Assembly (NCBI GenBank): GCA_964576515.1
Contig: CAZNUW010000004.1
Span: forward strand, 186,001-250,000
Length of the DNA stretch: 64,000 nt
Direction of reading: 5' to 3'
DNA from: SHVO01 sp964576515
Lineage (GTDB): Bacteria; Pseudomonadota; Alphaproteobacteria; Rhodospirillales; Rhodospirillaceae
Of this stretch, positions 34,965 through 43,091 are shown in pieces. Both the position numbers and the translations under genes were made by a program. How positions within the stretch are numbered: position 1 is the stretch's first letter; every line of letters begins with the position of its first letter. The notes under the pieces were generated by a model, which had not been told where the DNA came from, made no database searches, and was given only the letters and a program-made list of their open reading frames with translations.

Positions 34965-35708
34965 ATGACGTTTTCGCCGCTCGATCCGTTTCTCTTGCTG
35001 CCCTTCATCACCCTTCTCGGCCTCATTTTCGGAAGCTTCATCACGGCGCTGTCGTACAGGCTTCCACGCGGCCTGAATGCCGCGCATGGCCGGTCGCGAT
35101 GTTTCGCCTGCGGCGTTGCACTGGGTGTGCGAGATCTCGTCCCGGTTTTTTCGTGGCTCGCTGCACGTGGGGTGTGCCGTCATTGCGGCGCTCGCATCTC
35201 CGGGCGCTATCCCGTCATCGAGGCCGCGACGGCGGCGTTGTTTCTTGCGGCCGCGCTCGTCATCGAGGATCTGGGACGTCTCACCATCGTTGTGTTCATT
35301 ACGGTCGTGTCTGTAACGTTGGCTGTCATTGACATCGAACATCGCAAGCTTCCCAACAGCCTCGTGGCGTCGCTGGCCGTTGGAGCTATCGTCTGGCGCG
35401 CCTTAGGGGACGGCGATTTTCTTACCGCCGCCGTCAGCGCCGCCGCCGTCGGGGGAATAGGGGCTGTGCTCGCCTGGCTGACTCGTAAAATCTCCTCCGA
35501 CCGGTTGGGTACAGGGGATGTAAAACTTATGGGCGTAATCGCGCTCGCCTTCCCGCCCTTTGAGCTTTCCGTTGTACTCATCGCGGCGGGTCTCGGCGGC
35601 TTGGCTGTTGGGTTTGTGTACCGCGCCGTCCGTCGGTCCAGCCCTGCGGTCTTTCCCTTCGGCCCCCCCCTTTTGGCCGCCTTTTGGGTGGGTTTGCTGA
35701 CGGTGTAA
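34965..35708 (+). CDS. Prepilin peptidase (type IV leader peptidase/methylase)
   Basis: A 247-residue inner-membrane aspartic protease with about eight helices. The cytoplasmic loop carries paired Cys motifs CFACG and CRHCG. The two catalytic Asp sites are in VIDIEHRKLPN and GTGDVKLMG. It would cleave the three prepilins of this locus after Gly and methylate the new N-terminus. ATG 34965 is preferred over the GTG six bases upstream. A run of nine C residues late in the gene (about 35662-35670) is a spot to check for sequencing error, but the frame stays open. Confidence 0.93.
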   Translation: MTFSPLDPFLLLPFITLLGLIFGSFITALSYRLPRGLNAAHGRSRCFACGVALGVRDLVPVFSWLAARGVCRHCGARISGRYPVIEAATAALFLAAALVIEDLGRLTIVVFITVVSVTLAVIDIEHRKLPNSLVASLAVGAIVWRALGDGDFLTAAVSAAAVGGIGAVLAWLTRKISSDRLGTGDVKLMGVIALAFPPFELSVVLIAAGLGGLAVGFVYRAVRRSSPAVFPFGPPLLAAFWVGLLTV

Positions 35709-35842
35709 TCCTCCCTTCTTTTTCTCGTAATCCGATCCACCCCTCTGGTTTAAAACACTTCGTCGTGGTACCTGTGGGAGGGGCTGAAACGCTGTGTGCA
35801 GCGACATCTGCGGATGTTTCTAAGAATTGGCGCCGACGTGGG

Positions 35843-35862
35843 TTGCGGATGCATGTCCGCAA
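35843..35862. promoter_or_regulatory. Inverted repeat upstream of the secretin gene
   Basis: TTGCGGA and TCCGCAA flank a six-base centre, and the arms extend to 10 bases with one mismatch. It lies 37 bases before the secretin ATG in a 190-base gap. It could be an operator or an RNA hairpin. Confidence 0.35.
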
Positions 35863-35898
35863 TCCAAAAGTCATAAGATAGGGCGACGGGGGATTTCG

Positions 35899-37887
35899 AT
35901 GACTGGGACCGGAATTTTCAATGCGGTGGCGAACGCGCAGCGTTTGCGCGCGGGCGCGGCGGCTGTGGCGATTTGCGCCGTTCTCAGTTCCTGCGCGGGG
36001 TCGGTGGCCTACAACGATTTCGACACTAAATCCAACATCACCAAGAAGGACTATGAAAGCCTTCTCGGACGCCGCGGTCCGGCGGCCGATACGGAAGCCT
36101 CCGCCGCCGCAACGCCGGCGGCCGAGCCGCCGATTCCGAATTTCCAGTCCGTCATCGCCGCGCCCGCGGCGCCCGAACTCGCCGATACGCGGCGTGTTTC
36201 GATCGCGGTGACTGAAACCACGCCCGTACGCGACATCCTGATCGAACTTTCCCGGAAGGCGGGGGTTGATCTTGAGATGGATCCGCGTGTTTCGGGCGGC
36301 ATCATCATGACGGCCACCGACCGTCCGTTTATCGACGTCGTCGAGCGGATCGCCGAACTTGCCGAATTGCGCTTCCGGTTCGAACGCAACACCTTGCGCA
36401 TCGAGATCGACGATCCCTACATGGAGCAATACCAGCTCGATGTCTTGAACCAGTCGCGGAGTTCGACATCGACCGCGACTTCGTCGACCGACGCACAAAG
36501 TGCGAGTCAAGTTCTCGGTGGCGGTGGCGGTGGCGGTGGCGGATCGAATAAGTCCGAAACCGCGGTCACTTCAACGACGACGGCAAGCTTCTGGGGGGAC
36601 ATCACCCGCAATATCGGCGAGATTTTGGGTGCGATTCAAACCCGGCGGACCACGACAAACGAAGTTATCTCCGCCAGTTTTGTTCCCGCGGCGGAAACGC
36701 CCGTAGCGCCGGCCCCGGCGACCGCGGCCGCTCCGGCGGCAGGGCCGGGCGTCGCCACGCTCCAGCGCGCGATCGGTCTCGCGCAAGGCCAGCGGCAGGG
36801 GCAGGCGCAGATCGACGCCAATGTCGCTGAAGCCACGGGATCAGGATCGCCGCCGCCACCTTCCGCGCCTACCGTGACTCAGTCCACGGGACCCACCCAA
36901 CCGCAGGGCGTATCCACCTATAGCGTAAATCCTCAGTCGGGCATCGTGACCGTCTTCGCGTCCATGCGCCAGCATCGCGCCGTGGAGCGCTACCTCCGCA
37001 CGGTGCGGGCCTCGGTGATGCAGCAGATCCTCATCGAAGCAAAAATCCTTGAGGTGTCGCTTGACGATCAATATCGCGCCGGCATCGATTGGACGGCGTT
37101 GCTGGGGCCGAACAACGATCTGGTGGTCACGGGCAACTTCAACCGCAGCGTTGTTCCGCCGACCTTTGCCGATCCGACGATTTCGGCGGCCTGGGGCAAT
37201 GCGGATGGGGATCTCGATCTCGCGGCGCAACTCGTCAACCAGTTCGGGACGGTAAGGACGCTGTCGAACCCACGCCTGACGGTCACCAACAATCAGGTGG
37301 CGATGCTGAAGGTGGCGCGTAACCAAGTTTTCTTCGAGTTGGACGTCACAGATGAGACGGACCAAGTTACCGACCGCCGTACCATCCGTGTCGACAGTCA
37401 GATCAAAACCATCCCGGTCGGCATCGTGATGAGCGTGCAGCCGGCGGTCGACTCCCGCACACGCCAAATTAACCTGAGCATGCGGCCATCCATCACGCGC
37501 ATCACTGGCTTCATCGACGATCCGGGCGTTGCGCTTCAGGTCGCCAGCGTCAATCGCGACAATCCGAACCCGGTCAACGTGACGTCCCAAATCCCGATCA
37601 TTGAAACGCGCGAGATCGATTCCGTCGTTACCCTGCAATCCGGCCAGACGATCGTGATGGGGGGGTTGATGCAGGAAGAGGCTGCCACCAGCCGTGAAGG
37701 TTTCCCGGGCTTGATGGATATCCCGTTGGTCGGGCAGGCCGTGTCTCAGAACATCAAAGAAAACCGTGTCACGGAATTGGTGATCTTCATTCGCGCGACC
37801 CTCGCGAACGATGCGGGTACGATCGCGGACGAGGATATCCGTCTTTATAAGACGTTCGGCCCGGATCCGCGTCCAATCGTTTTCTAA
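35899..37887 (+). CDS. mshL: MshL-like secretin lipoprotein (outer-membrane pilus pore)
   Basis: A 662-residue secretin. A lipobox LSSC near residue 34 gives a lipidated Cys. An STN/N0-type domain follows (RVSIAVTETTPVRDIL ... YMEQYQLD), then a Ser/Thr and glycine-rich linker with nine consecutive Gly, an Ala/Pro-rich stretch and the C-terminal secretin core (LIEAKILEVSL, RTLSNPRLTVTNNQVA, IPIIETREIDSVV, GGLMQEEAATS, PLVGQ). It forms the outer-membrane channel for the pilus. ATG 35899 is used. It is near the front of the structural part of the locus, 40 bases before the ABC permease. Confidence 0.9.
   Translation: MTGTGIFNAVANAQRLRAGAAAVAICAVLSSCAGSVAYNDFDTKSNITKKDYESLLGRRGPAADTEASAAATPAAEPPIPNFQSVIAAPAAPELADTRRVSIAVTETTPVRDILIELSRKAGVDLEMDPRVSGGIIMTATDRPFIDVVERIAELAELRFRFERNTLRIEIDDPYMEQYQLDVLNQSRSSTSTATSSTDAQSASQVLGGGGGGGGGSNKSETAVTSTTTASFWGDITRNIGEILGAIQTRRTTTNEVISASFVPAAETPVAPAPATAAAPAAGPGVATLQRAIGLAQGQRQGQAQIDANVAEATGSGSPPPPSAPTVTQSTGPTQPQGVSTYSVNPQSGIVTVFASMRQHRAVERYLRTVRASVMQQILIEAKILEVSLDDQYRAGIDWTALLGPNNDLVVTGNFNRSVVPPTFADPTISAAWGNADGDLDLAAQLVNQFGTVRTLSNPRLTVTNNQVAMLKVARNQVFFELDVTDETDQVTDRRTIRVDSQIKTIPVGIVMSVQPAVDSRTRQINLSMRPSITRITGFIDDPGVALQVASVNRDNPNPVNVTSQIPIIETREIDSVVTLQSGQTIVMGGLMQEEAATSREGFPGLMDIPLVGQAVSQNIKENRVTELVIFIRATLANDAGTIADEDIRLYKTFGPDPRPIVF
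36517..36540 (+). repeat. Tandem GGTGGC x4 in the secretin gene
   Basis: Four perfect copies of GGTGGC encode eight of nine consecutive Gly in the secretin linker. Gain or loss of a unit would change the linker by two residues and keep frame. Confidence 0.9.
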
Positions 37888-37927
37888 GCCCCACGTTTTC
37901 ATATTCCGCATTTAGGTTGGTTGGCGG

Positions 37928-38680
37928 ATGTTTCCTACAATCCGGTTCGTTGTCGTCACGGCGCTTAGGGACCGCTTGTTCGCTTCTATCCTTGCGGTTG
38001 CCGTCGTCGCCCTCGGAATCTCGGTTTTCCTCGGCGGCGCCGCTGTCGCGGAAGGCCGTGAGATGATGGCGGTCTATGCGGCCGGCGGTGTCCGCATTGT
38101 TCTGGTCATGGGTCTTTCGATCTTTGTGGCGTTTCATGTCGAGCGACTGCATGAGAGCCGCGAGATCGAAGCCATTTTGTCCCGGCCGATCTCGCGCGAG
38201 AAATTTGTCGCGGCCTACTGGCTCGGTGTAACGGCGACGGCGCTGCTCGCCATCGCGCCGCTTGTTGCCATCATCGCTGTCATGAGCCCCTCGCCGGCCG
38301 GCGCGCTCTGGTGGGGTGCGACCATCGCGATGGAATGCGTCATTGTCGTCGCCTTCGCCCTGTTCGCGGCCTTGATCATGGAGCGCGCAATCCCAGCGAT
38401 TTTTGCGACGGCCGGATTTTATATGTTGGCGCGCCTAGTCGGTTTCTTTTTGGGCATCGCCGAAGGCGGGCGCCAGGCGGGCGTCAATTCCATCGCCAAT
38501 CCCATCTTTGAAGTGATCGCTCTGATGATCCCGCGTGTGGACCTGATGGGTCAGACGCAATGGCTGGTTTACGGGTGGGACGGCATTGGTATCGTCGGCG
38601 TGCTGACGGCGCAAACCGTGATTTACGCTTCTTTGCTTCTCGCCGCGGCGTGTTTCGATCTTCGCCGCAAGCACTTCTAG
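37928..38680 (+). CDS. ABC-2-type permease subunit within the pilus locus
   Basis: A 250-residue inner-membrane protein with six hydrophobic helices. The cytoplasmic loop motif ESREIEAILSRPISREKF is typical of ABC-2 permeases. No ATPase is adjacent; the best partner is the ABC ATPase at 47013-47747, at the far end of the same-strand pilus gene run. In Myxococcus an ABC transporter (PilG/H/I) is encoded in the pilus cluster and needed for pilus formation, so a similar role is plausible but inferred. Confidence 0.78.
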   Translation: MFPTIRFVVVTALRDRLFASILAVAVVALGISVFLGGAAVAEGREMMAVYAAGGVRIVLVMGLSIFVAFHVERLHESREIEAILSRPISREKFVAAYWLGVTATALLAIAPLVAIIAVMSPSPAGALWWGATIAMECVIVVAFALFAALIMERAIPAIFATAGFYMLARLVGFFLGIAEGGRQAGVNSIANPIFEVIALMIPRVDLMGQTQWLVYGWDGIGIVGVLTAQTVIYASLLLAAACFDLRRKHF

Positions 38681-38684
38681 CGCG

Positions 38685-39443
38685 ATGCGGCGCTTTCTAC
38701 TTTCTTTCCTCCTCGGCGCGAGCGCGCTTGCGCAGTTCGCGTTCGGCTTCACGCACCGCGGTCTGAAAGCGGAGGAAGCCGTTCTTCCTCCCGCGCCGAC
38801 AGAATACGCGCTGGCGGCGACGGCGTTCGGCGACCCTCAATTCCTCTATCGTCGTTTGGTCTTTGATTTGCAGAACTTCGGCGATACCGGCGGGCGCATT
38901 ACGCGTATGACCGATTATCCGGTCGAGGGTGTCCTGTCGTGGCTCCGGGCGCTCGATGCGCTCGACGCAAACGCCGGCCACCATCTACTGCTCGCCACCC
39001 GTTATTTTGCCCAAACTAAAGACCCGGCGGCCCTGGAAACGCTTGTACGTTATGTCGGCGCCCGCGCCGATGAAAATCCCGAGCGGCACAGTGTATGGCT
39101 TTTGGACGCGGTTTATCTTGCGGAAGTCCGTCTGAAAAATCCTGCGCTCGCGTCGCAATTGGCCGATATCATCGATACGCGCGATCCGAAAACGGTTCCT
39201 TTGGTCGTGCGGCAAATGCCTGCGTTCGTCCATGAGAAGTTGGGCGACTATGCAGGGGCCGGCGCGGCCATGGCCCGCATTTTGGCGTCGAGGGGAACCG
39301 ACGTGCCGGCGGACGAACGGGCCTTTATGGTAGCCTATGTTCAGCAGATGGCGGAGTGGGCCGTCACGCCGCCCGGTCCCGACTCGCCGGGGCGTGTTAC
39401 CCCTCCGCTGCGCACCGGTCGAGCACCTGGCGCTCCCGATTAG
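38685..39443 (+). CDS. Exported helical protein of unknown function in the pilus locus
   Basis: A 252-residue protein with an N-terminal signal peptide (ending near AFGFTHR) and an alpha-helical body resembling TPR-like repeats (LDANAGHHLLLATRYFAQ, VWLLDAVYLAEVRLK). The C-terminus is Pro/Gly rich. I do not recognise a family. It starts five bases after the permease stop and so is probably co-expressed with it. It could be the periplasmic part of the ABC system or an assembly factor. Confidence 0.7.
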   Translation: MRRFLLSFLLGASALAQFAFGFTHRGLKAEEAVLPPAPTEYALAATAFGDPQFLYRRLVFDLQNFGDTGGRITRMTDYPVEGVLSWLRALDALDANAGHHLLLATRYFAQTKDPAALETLVRYVGARADENPERHSVWLLDAVYLAEVRLKNPALASQLADIIDTRDPKTVPLVVRQMPAFVHEKLGDYAGAGAAMARILASRGTDVPADERAFMVAYVQQMAEWAVTPPGPDSPGRVTPPLRTGRAPGAPD

Positions 39444-39661
39444 ACCGCTCACGCGCACTCTACCAATAATAGAAATAGACGCGTTAACCTTTTAGAAAGA
39501 CCTGCAATCCGAAGTTGCCATTTTGCGGCATCCTATGGGTTGAAGAGCACCCCATTTTGTCTGGCGTTGCAGGGGGCGCTATGGTACCAAACGCTTAGGA
39601 ATCGGCTGCTTGGGGTGCCTCGGGGGCTAGGTTCGGAACGAGCCAAGATTAGGGGGTCTAT

Positions 39662-40453
39662 ATGTCGAACTTTCAGTTGAAGACCAGCGCGGCCCAGAAG
39701 GGCTTCACGCTGATCGAAATGTCCATCGTGCTGGTGATCATCGGTTTGATCATCGGCGGCATCCTCAAGGGCCAAGAGATCATCGACGCCAGCCGTCAGA
39801 AGAATTTCGTCTCGCAGATCGATTCTTATCGTTCGGCGATGAACACGTTCCAGGATCGCTATGCGGCGCTCCCGGGGGATTATGGCCTCGCCACGACGCG
39901 CCTGAATGCCGGCGCCGTCAATGGAAACGGTAATGGTATCGTCGGCGGCGAAGCAACGAACTTGGCGACCATTCTCTCCTACACAGGCGCGCAAGCCGCG
40001 GGCGCTGCGGGCGCTACGGTGGCCGCGGATGCCAACGAGAACATGAATTTCTTTTGCCAGCTCTCTTCGGCGAATCTCATGGGTGGAGGATCCACGCAAT
40101 GTGCGGCGGCCGCCACGTTCTTCGGTAACGGCAGCCCGCTCCCGGCTGTGTCCTATCCGAATGCCGGTGTGACGGTGGTCACGGGCACCTTCGAAATTGC
40201 GAATTCACGCAACGCTTTGTGGGCGCGCATTCACCGCGATGCCGATGCGGCGATTGCGGCCGGCACGTCGGGCGCGCTGTCTGGTCGTGTCATGAGCCAG
40301 CTCGACCTGAAGTATGATGATGGTACGCCGGTCGGTGGCGTGATGCGTTCCGCGGGGATCGGCGCTGCGTGCCCCGCCGCCAACTCGACCTCGGCTTATT
40401 CCGCGCTTAACGAAGATCCCGACTGCGTGATGCTGGTTGAACTCGTCCAGTAG
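39662..40453 (+). CDS. Prepilin, probable major pilin (long form)
   Basis: A 263-residue type IV prepilin. The leader ends at Gly14, with the cleavage motif KG/FTLIEMSIVLVIIG, Glu at +5 and the standard hydrophobic helix. The mature part is long for a pilin and has ALPGDYG, a Gly/Asn-rich loop and two likely disulfide pairs (FCQ...QCA and ACPA...DCV near the end). A good AGGGGG site precedes the ATG. The 218-base upstream gap probably holds its promoter, though I see no clear box. A strong terminator follows, which suits a highly expressed pilin. Confidence 0.9.
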   Translation: MSNFQLKTSAAQKGFTLIEMSIVLVIIGLIIGGILKGQEIIDASRQKNFVSQIDSYRSAMNTFQDRYAALPGDYGLATTRLNAGAVNGNGNGIVGGEATNLATILSYTGAQAAGAAGATVAADANENMNFFCQLSSANLMGGGSTQCAAAATFFGNGSPLPAVSYPNAGVTVVTGTFEIANSRNALWARIHRDADAAIAAGTSGALSGRVMSQLDLKYDDGTPVGGVMRSAGIGAACPAANSTSAYSALNEDPDCVMLVELVQ

Positions 40454-40475
40454 TCGCGAATAATGCGTTAAAGCG

Positions 40476-40513
40476 AAAAGCGCGGGGCGGCCAAGCCCCG
40501 CGCTTTTCCTTTT
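40476..40513 (+). terminator. Rho-independent terminator after the first prepilin
   Basis: AAAAGCGCGGGGC pairs perfectly with GCCCCGCGCTTTT across a six-base loop, followed by CCTTTT. It should stop or attenuate transcription between the first pilin and the downstream assembly genes. Confidence 0.92.
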
Positions 40514-40580
40514 GTGGTGACGCGATGATGTACAGTTCCAGCATCCGACGCGCCCAGATTGCCCTTACCGGAATGGATAA

Positions 40581-41273
40581 ATGCGTAAGCCGGCATTTCT
40601 TGCCAAGGCCTCCCGATCAGAGCGGGGAATGTCGATTATTGAGCTCTCGATCGCGGTCATTATTCTTGGAATTACATTTGCGCTGGCGCTGAAGGGCGCG
40701 GCGTTCGTCGGCGCGATGCGCGCGTTCATGACGCAGTATCAAATCGAGCATCTTCAAAACCGCATCTTCGCCTATCAAGCGGAATACGGCGCGCTACCGG
40801 GTGACGACCCCCAGGCTTCTCGCCGCTGGGATCTCCCGGCGCCGCTCACACGGGCAGGAGATGTGTTCGGAAACGCAAGCGGCGACGGCCGGCTGCAGGG
40901 GCTATTTTTTGACGCCTTGGCCCCGAACGGCGAGCAATTCATGGCATGGCGGCATTTGCGCTCCGCGCATATGTTGGAGGGCGATCCCGAACTCGCCGGT
41001 CTCTCTTCCATGCCCGAGCACGCCTTTGGCGGCGTCATCGGCCTCGACGGCGGCAACTTGGGTCAAGGGGCTGGATCTTTGTGCGCCAGTCGTATCCCTG
41101 GCGCCTGGGCCCAGCGGATCGACAGGTCGCTGGATGACGGCGTGATTAATACAGGCCGCGTTGTGGCGACGGCCCGTTATTCCGTCGATGTGCAAAACCA
41201 CTTCGACGCGCCGGACAGTGAGCCTTACAACCTTGAAAAAGAATATATAATTTGCCTTCCGATGCTCCCCTAA
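40581..41273 (+). CDS. Prepilin-like protein (second, probable minor pilin)
   Basis: A 230-residue prepilin with leader RSERG and cleavage motif RG/MSIIELSIAVIILG; Glu is at +5, but the first mature residue is Met instead of Phe. The mature part shares ALPGD and a Gly/Asp-rich loop with the first prepilin, so the two are paralogues. A Cys pair may form a disulfide (LCAS and IICLP). It starts 68 bases after the terminator and is followed by the MshE-like gene. Confidence 0.87.
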   Translation: MRKPAFLAKASRSERGMSIIELSIAVIILGITFALALKGAAFVGAMRAFMTQYQIEHLQNRIFAYQAEYGALPGDDPQASRRWDLPAPLTRAGDVFGNASGDGRLQGLFFDALAPNGEQFMAWRHLRSAHMLEGDPELAGLSSMPEHAFGGVIGLDGGNLGQGAGSLCASRIPGAWAQRIDRSLDDGVINTGRVVATARYSVDVQNHFDAPDSEPYNLEKEYIICLPMLP

Positions 41274-41342
41274 AGGCTCGCGTTATCAGCGCCCGTCGTA
41301 TAAAATTTGGGCGCAAAAATACATGGGGACGGGGGTTCTCGG

Positions 41343-43088
41343 ATGGACGGCGATAAGGGCGGCGCGCCGGGCGCGAAGCCGGCACCAACGGCACGTATCG
41401 GTGACCTTCTGGTCGAACGCGGACTGATCTCGAAGGATCAGCTTGAAGTCGCGTTCCAGGAGAAGGCCAAATCCAACAAGCTGCTCGGCGAGCTGCTTGT
41501 CGAGTTGGGCTTTATCACCGAACAGGCGCTGTCCGCCGTTCTCGCGGAAAGTTCCGGGTATCAGCGTTTCGTGCCGGGGGCGACCGTCGTCGAGGCAGAA
41601 GCGCTCGCGCTGTTGCCGAAGGAAGCCGCGCAGCGTTATCGCGCGTTTCCCGTGGCCTTTGATGGCAAGACGCTCCGCCTTGCCATGGCGGACATCTACG
41701 ACGTTCTCGCCATCGACAAAGTTAAACGCTTCTTCCCCGCGGGCACCAATGTCCAACCGCTCGTGTGTTCGGACACGGAAGTCCAGAAAGCGATCGACCA
41801 ATATTACGGTCATGAGCTTTCCATCGAAGGCATTCTGAAGGAACTTGAGTCTCTAGAGTCGGGAGAGGACGAGGAAACCCAGTACGTCGAACAGACGGAA
41901 GGCGGTTATCTTCATCCCTTGGTGCGCCTTGTGAACGCGCTGCTGCTCGACGCGATCAAAAGCGGCGCCTCGGACGTGCACTTCGAACCGGAAGGCAACT
42001 TCTTGCGCCTGCGCTACCGCATCGACGGAGAGATGACGCAGATCCGCACCCTGCACAAGCGCCACTGGGCGGCGGCCTGTCACCGCATCAAGCTCATGGG
42101 CGGTATGAACATCGCCGACCGCCTGAACCCCCAGGACGGCCGCTTCACGCTTGAAATCGGCAACCGCAAGGTCGACTTCCGCGCCTCGTCGTTGCCCACC
42201 ATTCACGGCGAAAACGTCGTCTTGCGTATTCTCGATAAATCACAAGCGCTCGTCACCATCGACAAGCTGGGCTATACGCCGCACAACTTCGCGCTGATCA
42301 AACGCATGGTGCAGAAGCCCGAAGGCATCATCATCGTCACCGGCCCGACGGGTTCGGGGAAGACGACGACACTGTACGGCATCATGGCCTATATCAACTC
42401 GCTCGACGTCAATATCATGACGCTCGAAGATCCGGTTGAATACGAGCTACCGCTGATCCGCCAGGCACAGGTGCGTGAAGGAAGTTCGCTGAGCTTTTCG
42501 GAAGGGATCCGTACGCTCCTGCGGCAGGACCCCGACATTATTCTGGTCGGGGAGGTGCGCGACGCCGGCACGGCGACCATGGCGCTACGCGCTGCGATGA
42601 CTGGCCACCAAGTTTATACGACTCTGCATACCAACGACGCTGCGGGCTGCATCCCGCGTTTGTTGGATTTGGGCCTAAAGCCAAACCTGATGGCGGGCAA
42701 CGTGATCGGGATCATCGCGCAGCGCCTCGTCCGCAAGCTGTGCGAAGACTGTAAGGAGATGCGGCCTGCGACCCCCGATGAATGCGCGCTACTTGCGGTC
42801 GATCCTGCGAACCCACCCCAGATCGCCCACCCCAAAGGTTGCGATGCCTGCCGTAAGAGTGGGTATCGCGGGCGTATCGCGGTGACCGAAATCTTGCCGT
42901 TCAACGAGGATGTCGACGCATTGGTCATTGAAGATGCGCCGTTGCCGCAAATCAAGAAGGCCGCGCGTGGCGCGGGTTTCGTGCCCATGGTTGAGGATGC
43001 GACGACCAAGGTGCTTGAAGCCAAGACGAGCCTGAAGGCCGCGATGAACGTGGTCGACTTCACCGATCGCTTGGCGGTGGAAGCCTAA
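41343..43088 (+). CDS. mshE: Pilus assembly ATPase, MshE/PilB-like (GspE family)
   Basis: A 581-residue hexameric ATPase that powers pilus extension. Residues about 20-75 form an MshEN domain with two RLG..L..G.I-type repeats (RIGDLLVERGLIS and LLGELLVELGFIT). The core has Walker A GPTGSGKTTTLYG, Asp box and Walker B LRQDPDIILVGEVRD, His box TTLHTNDA and a zinc site CEDC...CDAC. In MshE of Vibrio the N-domain binds cyclic di-GMP; here the Gln that ends each motif is replaced (Lys and Ser), so binding may differ. It overlaps nothing and precedes the platform gene by three bases. Confidence 0.93.
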   Translation: MDGDKGGAPGAKPAPTARIGDLLVERGLISKDQLEVAFQEKAKSNKLLGELLVELGFITEQALSAVLAESSGYQRFVPGATVVEAEALALLPKEAAQRYRAFPVAFDGKTLRLAMADIYDVLAIDKVKRFFPAGTNVQPLVCSDTEVQKAIDQYYGHELSIEGILKELESLESGEDEETQYVEQTEGGYLHPLVRLVNALLLDAIKSGASDVHFEPEGNFLRLRYRIDGEMTQIRTLHKRHWAAACHRIKLMGGMNIADRLNPQDGRFTLEIGNRKVDFRASSLPTIHGENVVLRILDKSQALVTIDKLGYTPHNFALIKRMVQKPEGIIIVTGPTGSGKTTTLYGIMAYINSLDVNIMTLEDPVEYELPLIRQAQVREGSSLSFSEGIRTLLRQDPDIILVGEVRDAGTATMALRAAMTGHQVYTTLHTNDAAGCIPRLLDLGLKPNLMAGNVIGIIAQRLVRKLCEDCKEMRPATPDECALLAVDPANPPQIAHPKGCDACRKSGYRGRIAVTEILPFNEDVDALVIEDAPLPQIKKAARGAGFVPMVEDATTKVLEAKTSLKAAMNVVDFTDRLAVEA

Positions 43089-43091
43089 TAT

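Noticed and set aside
35655..35675. A frameshift at the C-run in the prepilin peptidase gene
   Set aside because: The frame remains open to a normal end with expected length and final helix, so no shift is needed.
39560..39590. A sigma54 (-24/-12) promoter before the first prepilin
   Set aside because: TGGCGTTGC has a partial -24 look, but the GC of the -12 box is out of position.
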